Positions 51,691 through 60,458 of a stretch of DNA of 64,000 bases are shown piece after piece. Positions within the stretch are counted from its first letter, which is position 1. Each line of letters begins with the position of its first letter. The position numbers and the translations under genes were made by a program. The notes under the pieces are model-generated. The model was given only the letters and a program-made list of their open reading frames with translations. It was not told the DNA's origin and ran no database searches. Origin of the DNA: Paenibacillus protaetiae (GTDB lineage: Bacteria > Bacillota > Bacilli > Paenibacillales > Paenibacillaceae); assembly GCF_004135365.1 (NCBI RefSeq), contig NZ_CP035492.1, positions 2,044,501 to 2,108,500 on the forward strand, in the 5' to 3' direction.

Positions 51691-52710
51691 ATGTCTCTTA
51701 CTAGAAAAACTAGAATCAAGAGCTGGTTCGAAGAAGATTCGAAGAGCGGCTGGAAAAAAGACGGCGGCAAAGATGGTGGCAAAGATGGTGGCAAGGACGG
51801 CGGTAAAGACGGCGGTAAGGATGGCGGTAAGGATGGCGGCAAAAACGAGCATAAATCGTTTTCGCATAAATCGTTTACAAACAAGTCATCTACCCACAAG
51901 TCGGCAACGCATAAATCGGCAGTCCATAAGTCGAAAAAGAACAAAGAAGTAGATTTCAAAGAGCAGGAATTTAAGAAAGAAAACAAAAAGAAGGAAGACT
52001 TCAAAAAAGAATTCTACAAAAAAGAGTATTTTAAAGAAGAATACTGCAAAGTAGAAGATCATGAAAAAGAAGATTCCAAAAAAGAAAAAAGCGAGAAAAA
52101 GGAACACAAAAGCTTTAGCAACAAAAGCTTCAGCAACAAGAGCTTTGATAACAAAAGCTTCGACCACAAAAGCTTTACGCACAAAAGCGTAACGAAAAAA
52201 TCCAAAGGCAAAGAAGACCATGGCAAAGATCACGAAAAAGATCATGGCAAAGACCATGAAAAAGACCATGGCAAAAAAGATTCCTACGGCGGCGGATATG
52301 ATTCGAAGAGCTACGGCAGCGGTTATGACTCCAAAAGCTACGGCGGCGGCAAAGATTCCAAGAGCTATGGCGGCGGCAAAGATTCCAGAAGCTATGGCCG
52401 CGCGGAATACAGCGGTTACGACGGCAGCAGCCGCAGCTATGGCAACAGCTACGGCGTAAAGGACGATAACAGCTGGGAGAAAAAAGAAGAAAAATCTTAC
52501 GGCAAGAAAGAGCCTAAGAGCTGCGGCAAGAAGGAAGAAAAATCTTGCGGCTGTAAAAAGGAAAAATCTTGCGGTAAAAAAGAACACAAATCTTGCGGCT
52601 GCAAGAAAGAAGAAAAAAAATCTTGCGGCAAAAAAGAGCACAAATCCTACGGCAAGAAACAGCACTGCTGTGAGGTCCGTTTTGACTGCTGCCATCGCTG
52701 GCTGTACTAA
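51691..52710 (+). CDS. CotG-like Lys/Ser-rich coat protein
   Basis: Low-complexity protein of 339 residues, probably intrinsically disordered and highly positive. Sections in order: seven KDGG units (23-50); two tracts of HKSF/NKSF-type units (about 53-80 and 138-165); a charged Lys/Glu/Asp region (about 80-137); HGKDHEKD units (about 175-193); DSKSYGGG/GSG units (about 196-230); and a Cys-rich end with KSCG units and CCEVRFDCCHRWLY. Ser in a basic context resembles B. subtilis CotG, a substrate of the CotH kinase, which is encoded next. Cys pairs may crosslink the coat. RBS AAAGGAGG. The CATACGCTG at 51654 may be a -10 of a sigma-K promoter. Confidence 0.85.
   Translation: MSLTRKTRIKSWFEEDSKSGWKKDGGKDGGKDGGKDGGKDGGKDGGKDGGKNEHKSFSHKSFTNKSSTHKSATHKSAVHKSKKNKEVDFKEQEFKKENKKKEDFKKEFYKKEYFKEEYCKVEDHEKEDSKKEKSEKKEHKSFSNKSFSNKSFDNKSFDHKSFTHKSVTKKSKGKEDHGKDHEKDHGKDHEKDHGKKDSYGGGYDSKSYGSGYDSKSYGGGKDSKSYGGGKDSRSYGRAEYSGYDGSSRSYGNSYGVKDDNSWEKKEEKSYGKKEPKSCGKKEEKSCGCKKEKSCGKKEHKSCGCKKEEKKSCGKKEHKSYGKKQHCCEVRFDCCHRWLY
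51757..51840 (+). repeat. Seven 12-bp KDGG-coding repeats
   Basis: Seven tandem 12-base units encode KDGG. The units vary only at third positions (GAC/GAT, GGC/GGT, AAA/AAG), so selection acts on the peptide. Confidence 0.9.
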
Positions 52711-52799
52711 CCGGAGCCGATAACGGGATTGAATGCCGGTTCATCCCGGCTTTCGCCGTGTCAAACAGCCCCTTAACCGAATACGGTAAATAAGCATAA

Positions 52800-52829
52800 A
52801 AGCCTATCGTCCCATAACGATAGGCTTGA
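52800..52829. terminator. Hairpin between cotG-like and cotH genes
   Basis: Stem AAGCCTATCGT/ACGATAGGCTT with loop CCCATA. The plus strand lacks a T-run (GAATTC follows), so it is a weak terminator at best for the CotG-like gene; the minus strand has TTTT. It may instead define an mRNA end or allow partial read-through into cotH. Confidence 0.5.
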
Positions 52830-52852
52830 ATTCTGTTAAGGGGATGGTCACA

Positions 52853-53923
52853 TTGTCCACAGAGGGCCTGCCGATACGCAGCATCCAAATCCATTCCTCT
52901 GATTTACACGAAGTTCAGCAGGATACATGGAATAACATATTCAAACCGGCAAAGCTTATTTATGGCGGAAAAGTTTATCCCGTTAAAATTGGTATCCGTG
53001 GCGGGCATACCCGTAATTATGAAAAAAAATCGTATGATATTAAAATGGAAGGCGGCCGGACGCTGCATTGGAACGCGGAATACGACGACCCGTCCATGAT
53101 CCGCAACGCCCTCTCCTTCCATTTCTTTAACCAGATCGGTGTACCTTCGCCGCGCACGAACCATATATGGCTTATCATTAACGGCGAACCGCAAGGCGTA
53201 TATTTGGAAATCGAATCGGTGGATCGTTATTTTTTTGCCAAACGGGGAATCGGCTATACCTCTCTGCTTTACGCAGTGAATGACAGTGCGGATTTCGGCG
53301 TCATTGATCCTGAAACGAAAGCAAAAAAACGCTCTCTGCTGGATGGCTATGAAGTCATTCGCGGGCCAAAAGGAACAAGAACCAGATTAGCCAGCTTCGT
53401 CAAAAATTTAAACCGGCTGTCGGGCAAGGACCTTGCTGTCCATACCGCGCGCCGGCTTGATGTCGATCAATATTTATTATGGCTGGCCGGTGCCGTATTA
53501 ACCGGCAATTATGACGGTTTCGACCAGAACTACGCCATATATGAACACAAGGATACCGGCAAATACCGCATTATCCCTTGGGATTATGAAGGAACCTGGG
53601 GACGTAACTGCTATGGCAAACCTTGCGGGAGCGACCTTGTTCAAGTGCAAGGCTACAACCGCTTGACCGCCAAGCTGTTCTCCTTTCCTTCCATCCGCAA
53701 AAAATATAGCGAATTACTGCAAAAACTGCTTGAGAAATCGTTTACGATCGACCGGATCGATCCGATTATAAGCGCTTTGTACAAAAAACTTTCTCCTGCC
53801 ATCCATGCTGACCATACACGCAAGCACAGCTATGAGACGTTTCAATCCGAACCTTCTTTTATCCGCAATTACATTCGGGAGCGGAGAGCCATCGTGCGGA
53901 GAGAGCTGCGCAAATGGTCTTAA
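52853..53923 (+). CDS. cotH: Spore coat protein kinase CotH
   Basis: Atypical protein kinase of 356 residues. It aligns along its length with Bacillus CotH: IGIRGGHTRNYEKKSYDIKM (nucleotide-binding Gly-rich region), RTLHWNAEYDDPSMIRNALS, GVYLEIESVDRYFFAKRGIG, VLTGNYDGFDQNYAIYEH and YRIIPWDYEGTWGRNC; the Asp residues in NYDGF and IPWDYE correspond to the catalytic pair of CotH. CotH phosphorylates serines in CotB and CotG during coat assembly. The adjacent CotG-like protein is the likely substrate. Start uncertain: TTG 52853 with AAGGGGATGG 5 bases before it is preferred over ATG 52844, which directly abuts its RBS. Confidence 0.94.
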   Translation: MSTEGLPIRSIQIHSSDLHEVQQDTWNNIFKPAKLIYGGKVYPVKIGIRGGHTRNYEKKSYDIKMEGGRTLHWNAEYDDPSMIRNALSFHFFNQIGVPSPRTNHIWLIINGEPQGVYLEIESVDRYFFAKRGIGYTSLLYAVNDSADFGVIDPETKAKKRSLLDGYEVIRGPKGTRTRLASFVKNLNRLSGKDLAVHTARRLDVDQYLLWLAGAVLTGNYDGFDQNYAIYEHKDTGKYRIIPWDYEGTWGRNCYGKPCGSDLVQVQGYNRLTAKLFSFPSIRKKYSELLQKLLEKSFTIDRIDPIISALYKKLSPAIHADHTRKHSYETFQSEPSFIRNYIRERRAIVRRELRKWS

Positions 53924-53933
53924 CGGCACGGGG

Positions 53934-54871
53934 CTAATCGAATATCCCCATGCTCAAATAACGTTCGCCGCTGTCCGGCGCAATGCAAACGACGCGTTTG
54001 CCTTCTCCCAGTCTGCGCGCCACCTGCATGGCAGCCCATACGGAAGCACCCGCGGACGGACCTAACAGCAGTCCTTCAAGGCGGGCTAGCAGCCGGACCG
54101 TTTCAAGCGCATCTTCGTCGGCTACTTGAATAATTTCATCATACACCGATGTATTTAATATTTCGGGAACAAAACCCGGGCTGGTACCTACGAGCTTATG
54201 CGGTCCGGGTTTTCCCCCGATAATACAGGAGAGCCTTTAGGCTCTACTACGGCAATGTACAAGCCCGGCAGCTTCGCTTTTAACGTTTCGCCCGTACCGG
54301 TAATGGTGCCGCCTGTTCCTGAAGAAGCCACAAAAGCATCGAGTCTGCCGTCCATTTGCGCCATAATTTCCAGTGCAGTGGAGTGACGGTGCGCGTCCGG
54401 ATTTGCCGGATTCTCAAATTGGTTTGGGATAAAGCTGCCCGGAATCGCTTCCTGCAGCTCTTTGGCTTTGCGGATCGCACCCGGCATCCGCTCGGCTGCC
54501 GGCGTAAGGACTACTTCCGCACCATATGCTTTCATAATTTTGATCCGTTCGATGGACATATTGTCCGGCATTACAATAATAAGCCGATACCCTTTGGCCG
54601 CTGCGTTCATGGCAAGGCCGATGCCGGTATTGCCGCTTGTCGGCTCGATGATGGCGGCGCCGGGCTGAATCAATCCTTTTTTCTCCGCATCGGCAAACAT
54701 CGAATACGCAGCCCGGTCTTTCACGCTGCCGCTTGGGTTAAACCGCTCCACCTTCACATATACATCGGCGCTGTTTTCGCCGATAATCCGGTTCAGCTTT
54801 ACAACAGGGGTATCGCCAATTAATTCCGTTATATTCGATACAATACGAGGCAACGTCAGCTCACTCTCCAT
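53934..54871 (-). pseudogene. cysK: Cysteine synthase CysK, frameshifted
   Basis: O-acetylserine sulfhydrylase, PLP enzyme making cysteine from O-acetylserine and sulfide. Residues include the PLP Lys in NPSGSVKDRAAYSM, EPTSGNTGIGLAMNAA, and GTGGTITGTGETLK (phosphate loop). The frame then runs to EPKGSPVLSGENPDR and stops at 54188. One extra G in the five-G run at 54213-54217 restores the family sequence SGGKPGPHKL, then GFVPEILN and YDEIIQVADEDALETVRLLA, and ends normally at 53934 for a protein of 312 residues. As written the C-terminal lobe is lost. The start overlaps the MFS stop (TAATG). Confidence 0.9.
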
Positions 54872-56142
54872 TACTGTAAAATGCGGGGATGCTCGGGCAG
54901 CAGCGGCCTCATCAGCCACCAGGCAAGCACAGGCACAGTGCCAACCCCAAATAAAAGCCACACCATCGTTTGCGGCGTATGATAAACCGATAATACAATC
55001 AAATAGACAATGACCCCAATCGAGCGGCCAACCGTTAACGCCAGTTCGCGAAGAACAATATATTCCTCACGCTGCTTTGCGCTTTCTTCGGACAAGCCAA
55101 TCATGTCGAAAACCCGTGTTGTCATCGGAATCATATACAGCGGCAAAAACAGCGCAGTCCCTATGCCAAACAAAAGCATAATGCCGTAATTCACTTTCCA
55201 GAACAGCGGCAATATAAAAGCCGAGACCATCACAGTGCCGATCAGCATGCCGATCCCCCGGTTCGCAGGCTTCAACGCTCGGCCGGCAATCCAGTTGCTG
55301 AGCAATGCAACAAGCGATGTGATAAGCGCGAAGCTGCCCAGCTTGCTTTCATTTTGCGTAGCGGTATAGACGGTCAAGCCGATCAAAAACATAAATACGC
55401 CTTCGCGCACACCTTGCGCGGTAATGGCAAAAAACAGCCTGCGCCAAAGCGGCGATTGCAGCAGCATCGTATAGGTGTGCTTCCAGTCGTATCGGCCTGC
55501 CGATTCTCTTTTTTTCAGCCAAAAGCTAAAGACAGCCCCGATCGCAAAAATAACAAGCGAAATGGTGAAAATAAGCGTATAGCCCCGCTCGCCGCCAAAT
55601 GATGTAATCAGCAAGCCGGAAATCCAAGGCGCCAGCATGCCGGCGGCAGCCCCCATTAATCCGGCGTAACCGTTATAACGGTCGCGATTGCTTGGCTCTG
55701 TAATTTCAAAATAAACGACATTATAGGCAATCCAATAAAATCCGAGCCCTACGCCGTTTAATACGCCAAGAGGCAAAGCATACTGCTTTGCCTCTTGGCC
55801 AAACAACAGCACTAAAAAATAAAATGCCCCCGACAACACGATCCCGAGCCGGAGGCTGTTCATCTTGTTATGCTCCTTCACCCATTTGCCGGCCAGCCAA
55901 AATGTAAGCCCGCTTGTCACATAGCCGGTAATGGCAAAAAGGCCGATAAGGGAATAGGACTGGCTCGCTTTCCATAAGTACACCGGGACGAAGGTTCCGG
56001 ATAAGGCCGTGCCGATTCCGAACAAAGCTTGTACCACGAGTAATAGTACGGCTTGGGAATCTAACCCGCCGCTTGCGTTTCGGATCTGTACAGATGACCG
56101 AAAGGTACGCCCGCCGGCTGCGGAAGCTTTCTGACCATTCAA
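54871..56142 (-). CDS. Major facilitator superfamily transporter
   Basis: Membrane protein of 423 residues with about 12 hydrophobic helices. It looks like an MFS permease, with GLFAITGYVTSGLTFWLAGK (loop 2-3 region), GAAAGMLAPWISGLLITSFG and GIGTALFLPLYMIPMTTRVF. Substrate unknown; the DNA-coupled cysK gene makes an amino-acid-metabolite link possible but is not evidence. Translation starts at TTG (56142), with AGGAGG 7 bases upstream. It shares one base with cysK, so the two are coupled. Confidence 0.85.
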   Translation of the reverse strand: MNGQKASAAGGRTFRSSVQIRNASGGLDSQAVLLLVVQALFGIGTALSGTFVPVYLWKASQSYSLIGLFAITGYVTSGLTFWLAGKWVKEHNKMNSLRLGIVLSGAFYFLVLLFGQEAKQYALPLGVLNGVGLGFYWIAYNVVYFEITEPSNRDRYNGYAGLMGAAAGMLAPWISGLLITSFGGERGYTLIFTISLVIFAIGAVFSFWLKKRESAGRYDWKHTYTMLLQSPLWRRLFFAITAQGVREGVFMFLIGLTVYTATQNESKLGSFALITSLVALLSNWIAGRALKPANRGIGMLIGTVMVSAFILPLFWKVNYGIMLLFGIGTALFLPLYMIPMTTRVFDMIGLSEESAKQREEYIVLRELALTVGRSIGVIVYLIVLSVYHTPQTMVWLLFGVGTVPVLAWWLMRPLLPEHPRILQ

Positions 56143-56244
56143 AACGATTCCTCCTGTCAGTAGCGAATTCGTTCTGTTAGGCTACCCAGCGCCAAAAAGG
56201 ATTACACTTCCAAATGAAGGTGAAGTTCCCGCTTCCCGCCGCCC

Positions 56245-56760
56245 TTATTCTGCAGCAGAAGACAATCTTCTCACCATTTCATCGCGGTCGGCTTGGCTTA
56301 ACACCGAGGTTGTCCGATAACAAGCCGGGCAGACGTACCATACGGTTTCAAATGCAGCTTTCACCAGCGAATTACCGATAGACGAGTGTTTTGTCGGCAC
56401 AAATCCGGCCGGCATCGCCTGAACGCCAAGCTCTGCCATATATTCTTTGCATTCCGGACATTCCGGCGCTTCTTCCTGGCTGTCCACAATCACTTTCAGT
56501 GCTTGATCCACTTTATACCAAACGCTGTTTGTGTCCACTTCGTCCAGCTCCGCAAAATCAACCGGCTCCTCCGGTCCGCCTTCCCAATCGGAATCGTCCT
56601 GATCGTCCTCTTCATCTTCGCGTTCAATTCCGATTTGAACCGTACGGTAACCGCTTAGTTCATTGTCGCAATGCGGACAATATGGTTCCGGTCCCAATTC
56701 TTCATCCCATACAATTTCGGTTTGGCACCATGGGCATATCGTTGTTTCGTTGCCGCTCAT
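56245..56760 (-). CDS. Zinc-ribbon protein of unknown function
   Basis: Protein of 171 residues with two Cys clusters. The first, CPWCQTEIVW to CPHCDNEL, is a zinc ribbon with two CxxC pairs; the second, CPECKEYM and further on WYVCPACYRT, forms another. Between them lies an acidic, disordered stretch (EREDEEDDQDDSDWEGG). It probably binds two zinc ions and contacts nucleic acid or protein. No catalytic motif. A 27-residue membrane peptide gene and a DUF350 gene precede it on the same strand. Confidence 0.8.
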   Translation of the reverse strand: MSGNETTICPWCQTEIVWDEELGPEPYCPHCDNELSGYRTVQIGIEREDEEDDQDDSDWEGGPEEPVDFAELDEVDTNSVWYKVDQALKVIVDSQEEAPECPECKEYMAELGVQAMPAGFVPTKHSSIGNSLVKAAFETVWYVCPACYRTTSVLSQADRDEMVRRLSSAAE

Positions 56761-56811
56761 CTGTTCATCCTCCTAACAGCTGCCGGCTGTTGCTATGGCA
56801 GCAGCCGCGCA

Positions 56812-56895
56812 TCATGTTGTTTGTACAATGTAAATGCAGCCCGCCGCGATAAAAAGCACCGCTACGGCGAGCAATATTCCCCACAAATATTTCAT
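56812..56895 (-). CDS. 27-residue single-span membrane peptide
   Basis: Very short gene coding for one hydrophobic helix: KYLWGILLAVAVLFIAAG at residues 2-19, then CIYIVQTT. GGGAG lies 10 bases before the ATG. It fits between the DUF350 and zinc-ribbon genes with 42 and 51 bases of spacing. Such micro-membrane proteins are common but are usually missed; coding status rests on RBS, hydrophobicity and placement. Confidence 0.5.
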   Translation of the reverse strand: MKYLWGILLAVAVLFIAAGCIYIVQTT

Positions 56896-56937
56896 CGCAT
56901 AGTCTCCCTTATGAAACGTTACGGAAATCAGCCGGTT

Positions 56938-57360
56938 CTATAAAATGACGGTTGATCCGATGACATAAGATAATGAGATGGAAATCATCATCGCAATAAA
57001 GCCGACAGCGCGATTATCCGCCGCGATTTCATCGTCAATGCGAAAAACAGGCGTTAAAAACTCAAACAAAAAATAAGCCGCCAGTAAAAGGGCAAACCCG
57101 TAGCCGCCCCATACAAGGCTTTCATAGACCGAATCTTTAGCCGTCACCGAAAAATGGAAGATGTTGCATATACCGAATATTTTACCGGAAGTTGCCATCG
57201 CAACCGAGAGGTTGCCTTTTTTTATTTCCGACCAGGTTTTATAGCGGGTAACAAGCTCAAACAAAGATAAAAACACAATAAGTGAAAGCACGGCAACGGA
57301 TACATAAACAAGGGACGCTGCATACGGCTTATTCAACAGCAGATCCACTTCTTTTCCCAT
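56938..57360 (-). CDS. DUF350-family membrane protein
   Basis: Protein of 140 residues with four membrane helices: LVYVSVAVLSLIVFLSLFEL, a central VAMATSGKIFGICNIF, WGGYGFALLLAAYFLFEFL and IAMMISISLSYVIGSTVIL. The block between helices 1 and 2 (GNLSVAMATSGKIFGI) is the conserved signature of DUF350. Function unknown. It lies 44 bases downstream of mutS2 on the same strand. Confidence 0.85.
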   Translation of the reverse strand: MGKEVDLLLNKPYAASLVYVSVAVLSLIVFLSLFELVTRYKTWSEIKKGNLSVAMATSGKIFGICNIFHFSVTAKDSVYESLVWGGYGFALLLAAYFLFEFLTPVFRIDDEIAADNRAVGFIAMMISISLSYVIGSTVIL

Positions 57361-57404
57361 GCGTATTCTCCCCTTAAGCGTTAGTTGTCATCGTATGGCA
57401 CGCT

Positions 57405-59765
57405 TTATTTGAGCTCCACGACGGTAACGCCGGCCCCGCCTTCCCCGTATGCGCCTAACCGGTATTTTTTAATATGGCTGTGACGGCGCAAGTATTCCTG
57501 TACGCCGCTCCGCAGCACGCCGGTTCCGATCCCATGAATAATATATACCTGGCCCATACCGGCCAGAAAGGATTCATCCAGGAAACGGTCGACTTCAATC
57601 AGCGCTTCTTCCAAATTCGCTCCCCGCAAATCCAGCTCCATCCGGACTTGGTCGTCACGGGTACGTTTAACGCTGGCCGCCTGCTTCAGCGGTTTGGCAA
57701 CAATCGACGCCGCCGCTTTAACAAGCTCCAGATCATCCACCGAAACTTTCATCTTCATAATGCCAAGCTGAACTGTCGCTTCTTTGCCCGAAATATCGAC
57801 CACATGGCCTTTTTGGTTCAAGCTGTATACCATCACTTCATCGCCGGGGCCAATCGTTTCCCGCTTCGCTTTGGCAGCAGGTTTTTTGGCTTTTTTCTGC
57901 TCCGGAACGGCTTCCTCCAGCCTCCGTTTCGCTTCGATCAGCTTATGCTCCTTGACGGAAGCCCCTTCCTCCAGCGCAAGCTTTCGCAAGTCGGCAATAA
58001 TCGTCTCGGCTTCTTTTTTCGCTTTGGCTACCGCTTCGCGGGCTTCCTCGCGGGCTTTCTCCAGCAGCTTGTCGCGCTGCTCTTCGAATTTTTGCAGCTC
58101 GGCTTCATGCTGCTGCTGCTTCGCTTGCAGCTCCCGGCGGAGCTGTTCTGCCGTTCTCCGCTCCGATTCCGCGCTGATGCGGTCTTCTTCGAGGGAAGCG
58201 ATCATGCTCTCCACGCGCTGATCCTCTTCGCTGACCTCGCCGCGCGCGTGGTCGATAATGCTGCGCGATAGGCCCAGCCGTTCCGCAATCGCAAAGGCGT
58301 TGCTTCGGCCGGGAACGCCAACCAGCAAACGGTACGTAGGGCTCAGCGTAGCAATGTCAAACTCCATGCTGGCGTTTATAATGCCTTTGCGGTCATATGC
58401 ATAAGCTTTCAGTTCGCTGTAGTGGGTCGTCGCAATGATACGGCAGCCCAGCTTATGAATATGCTCCAGAATGGCAATCGCCAGCGCCGAGCCTTCAGCC
58501 GGGTCGGTGCCGGCGCCAAGCTCGTCAAGCAGCACAAGGCTTTTGGCCGTCATCGCATTCAGTATGCGGATAATGTTCGTCATATGGCTCGAGAATGTAC
58601 TTAAGCTTTGCTCAATGCTTTGCTCATCGCCGATATCGGCGTATATCGCGTCAAACACGCATAGCTGACTGCCTTCTTCGGCAGGTACAAAAAGCCCGGA
58701 CATCGCCATCAGGCTGAGCAAGCCGATCGTTTTTAACGATACCGTTTTGCCGCCCGTATTCGGGCCGGTTACGATAATAGCCGTAAAGTCGTTGCCAAGC
58801 TCTACGTCAATCGGCACAACCTTCTCCGCTGCTATCAGCGGATGGCGGCCGCGCTTCAGCTTCAGGAATCCGCGGTCGTTCATCCGCGGCATCGAAGCTT
58901 TCATTTCATGGCCAAGCCTTGCTTTGGCGTATGCAAAATCAAGCCGGGCAAGAAGGTCCAGATTATAGCCCAAGTCCTCGGTATAATCCGCCACTTTCGC
59001 CGTCAGCATTTGCAATATTTTTTCGATTTCCCGCAGTTCAGCCGCTTTCAGCTCCCGGAGCTTGTTATTCATGGCTACGATCGCTTCCGGCTCGATAAAC
59101 AGCGTAGCGCCGGAACCGGACTGATCATGCACAATCCCGCCAAAATTCGAGCGGTATTCCTGCTTGACCGGAATGACATAACGATCACCGCGGAGCGTAA
59201 TGATTGCATCTTGCAGCATCTTTTGCACGGAAGAGGAACGAATCATCTGCTCCAGCTTCTCGCGGATCCGCGACTCGCCGCTGCGCAGCTCGTGGCGGAT
59301 CGAGGCCAGCTCGGCGCTCGCGCTGTCCATCACTTCCGCCTGTTCGTCGATGCAGGCAAAAATATCATCCTCCAGCGCTTTATGCTCGGCCAGCTGCTCG
59401 GCGATTCCGTTCAATAAGGGAATCGACTCATCTTCATGAATAACCGCGATATGCCGCTTCACGCGGCGCGAAGCGCGGGAGGTCAGTGCAATATCGAGCA
59501 GCTCTTCCGGATTCAGCGTGCCTCCGATTCTTGCCCGCTGCAAAGCGGGAGCAATATCCGCCACACCGCCAAACGGAGCGCTCCCTTTTAGACGGTCCGC
59601 TGTATAAGCTTCGTCGGTTGCTTGCAGCATCAGCTTAACCGTCTCCAGATCGGATACAGGCGCCAGCTTGGCCGCTTCCCGTTTGCCTAAATCGGTTGAA
59701 GCGCGTTCCGTCAATTTATGTATAATTTTGTGAAATTCAAGTGTCGCTAAAATTTTGCCATCCAA
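57405..59765 (-). CDS. mutS2: Endonuclease MutS2
   Basis: MutS2/MutSB protein of 786 residues. The MutS core has Walker A GPNTGGKT at 334-341 and Walker B LLDELGAGTDPAEGSALA; the signature GSQLCVFDAIYADIGDEQSI follows Walker A. Then comes a charged Glu/Lys/Arg coiled coil (about 510-620) and, at the C-terminus, a Smr nuclease domain (about 710-786) with MELDLRGANLEEALIEVDRF and IHGIGTGVLRSGVQEYL. In Bacillus MutS2 rescues collided ribosomes and limits recombination. Starts at TTG 59765 with GAGGGGTG. Full length and intact. Confidence 0.95.
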   Translation of the reverse strand: MDGKILATLEFHKIIHKLTERASTDLGKREAAKLAPVSDLETVKLMLQATDEAYTADRLKGSAPFGGVADIAPALQRARIGGTLNPEELLDIALTSRASRRVKRHIAVIHEDESIPLLNGIAEQLAEHKALEDDIFACIDEQAEVMDSASAELASIRHELRSGESRIREKLEQMIRSSSVQKMLQDAIITLRGDRYVIPVKQEYRSNFGGIVHDQSGSGATLFIEPEAIVAMNNKLRELKAAELREIEKILQMLTAKVADYTEDLGYNLDLLARLDFAYAKARLGHEMKASMPRMNDRGFLKLKRGRHPLIAAEKVVPIDVELGNDFTAIIVTGPNTGGKTVSLKTIGLLSLMAMSGLFVPAEEGSQLCVFDAIYADIGDEQSIEQSLSTFSSHMTNIIRILNAMTAKSLVLLDELGAGTDPAEGSALAIAILEHIHKLGCRIIATTHYSELKAYAYDRKGIINASMEFDIATLSPTYRLLVGVPGRSNAFAIAERLGLSRSIIDHARGEVSEEDQRVESMIASLEEDRISAESERRTAEQLRRELQAKQQQHEAELQKFEEQRDKLLEKAREEAREAVAKAKKEAETIIADLRKLALEEGASVKEHKLIEAKRRLEEAVPEQKKAKKPAAKAKRETIGPGDEVMVYSLNQKGHVVDISGKEATVQLGIMKMKVSVDDLELVKAAASIVAKPLKQAASVKRTRDDQVRMELDLRGANLEEALIEVDRFLDESFLAGMGQVYIIHGIGTGVLRSGVQEYLRRHSHIKKYRLGAYGEGGAGVTVVELK

Positions 59766-59961
59766 AACGTGAACACCCCTCTCGCCCTATTATTATAGCC
59801 GAACCGTGCCGTTCATGCACGCTGCCGCCGTCTCTCGGACACATGTTTTTCAACAAGTTGGTGACAATAATTCCGAATCCACTGCAGCACTATTGCGAGC
59901 CGGCGATAGCTGCGGTTTTTCATTGCCGGATCAAAATGGTACCCATTAAGACAGGAGGTTT

Positions 59962-60327
59962 ATGAATATGAGGTTTTTAGGTCATGTTGTCCGGTTTATC
60001 GTTGCTGCGATCGTATTGATGATCGTCGGGTTTATCGTTCCGCAATTCAGTGTCGGCGGCTTCTGGAGCGCTTTGCTCTTAGCCCTTGTCATTGCAGCGT
60101 TTGGATGGATTATCGAAGGTATATTCGGTAAAAAAGTTACGCCCTTTGGCCGCGGCATCGTTGGTTTTATCGCCAGCGCCATCGTCATCTGGGTAGCCCA
60201 GTTTATTGTATCCGGAGTAACGGTTACATGGCTTGGCGCCATTCTGGCCGCCCTCGTGATCGGGATTATCGACTTGTTTATCCCGGTCAGCACGCCGTTT
60301 GAAGCAGGACGGAGCAGCGAAAGATAA
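59962..60327 (+). CDS. YvlD/phage-holin-4-like membrane protein
   Basis: Protein of 121 residues with four membrane helices (FIVAAIVLMIVGFIVPQF, GFWSALLLALVIAAFGWIIEG, GIVGFIASAIVIWVAQFIV and WLGAILAALVIGIIDLFI). The spacing matches the Phage_holin_4_2/YvlD family of Bacillota. Despite the name these are chromosomal envelope proteins of unknown role, and no phage genes are nearby. RBS AGGAGGTTT directly before the ATG. Confidence 0.82.
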   Translation: MNMRFLGHVVRFIVAAIVLMIVGFIVPQFSVGGFWSALLLALVIAAFGWIIEGIFGKKVTPFGRGIVGFIASAIVIWVAQFIVSGVTVTWLGAILAALVIGIIDLFIPVSTPFEAGRSSER

Positions 60328-60458
60328 AAGCGGCTTACATGTTTCAACAAATTGCAACAGTTGCTGTGTTATTTTTCCAAGCACAAGAGGTAAAATAATG
60401 AAGGATAAGCTTGCCAATGGATTTGGGGGACAAGCTTGGAAAGGAGATGATAATCAAC

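Noticed and set aside
51886-52695. A 269-residue hydrophobic minus-strand frame opposite the CotG-like gene
   Set aside because: It is the antisense of Lys codons (AAA/AAG giving Phe/Leu), has no RBS, and the plus-strand gene has AAAGGAGG and coat-like repeats.
59962-60327. A prophage remnant, because of the holin-like family name
   Set aside because: No other phage genes occur nearby, and this family is a common chromosomal envelope protein in Bacillota.
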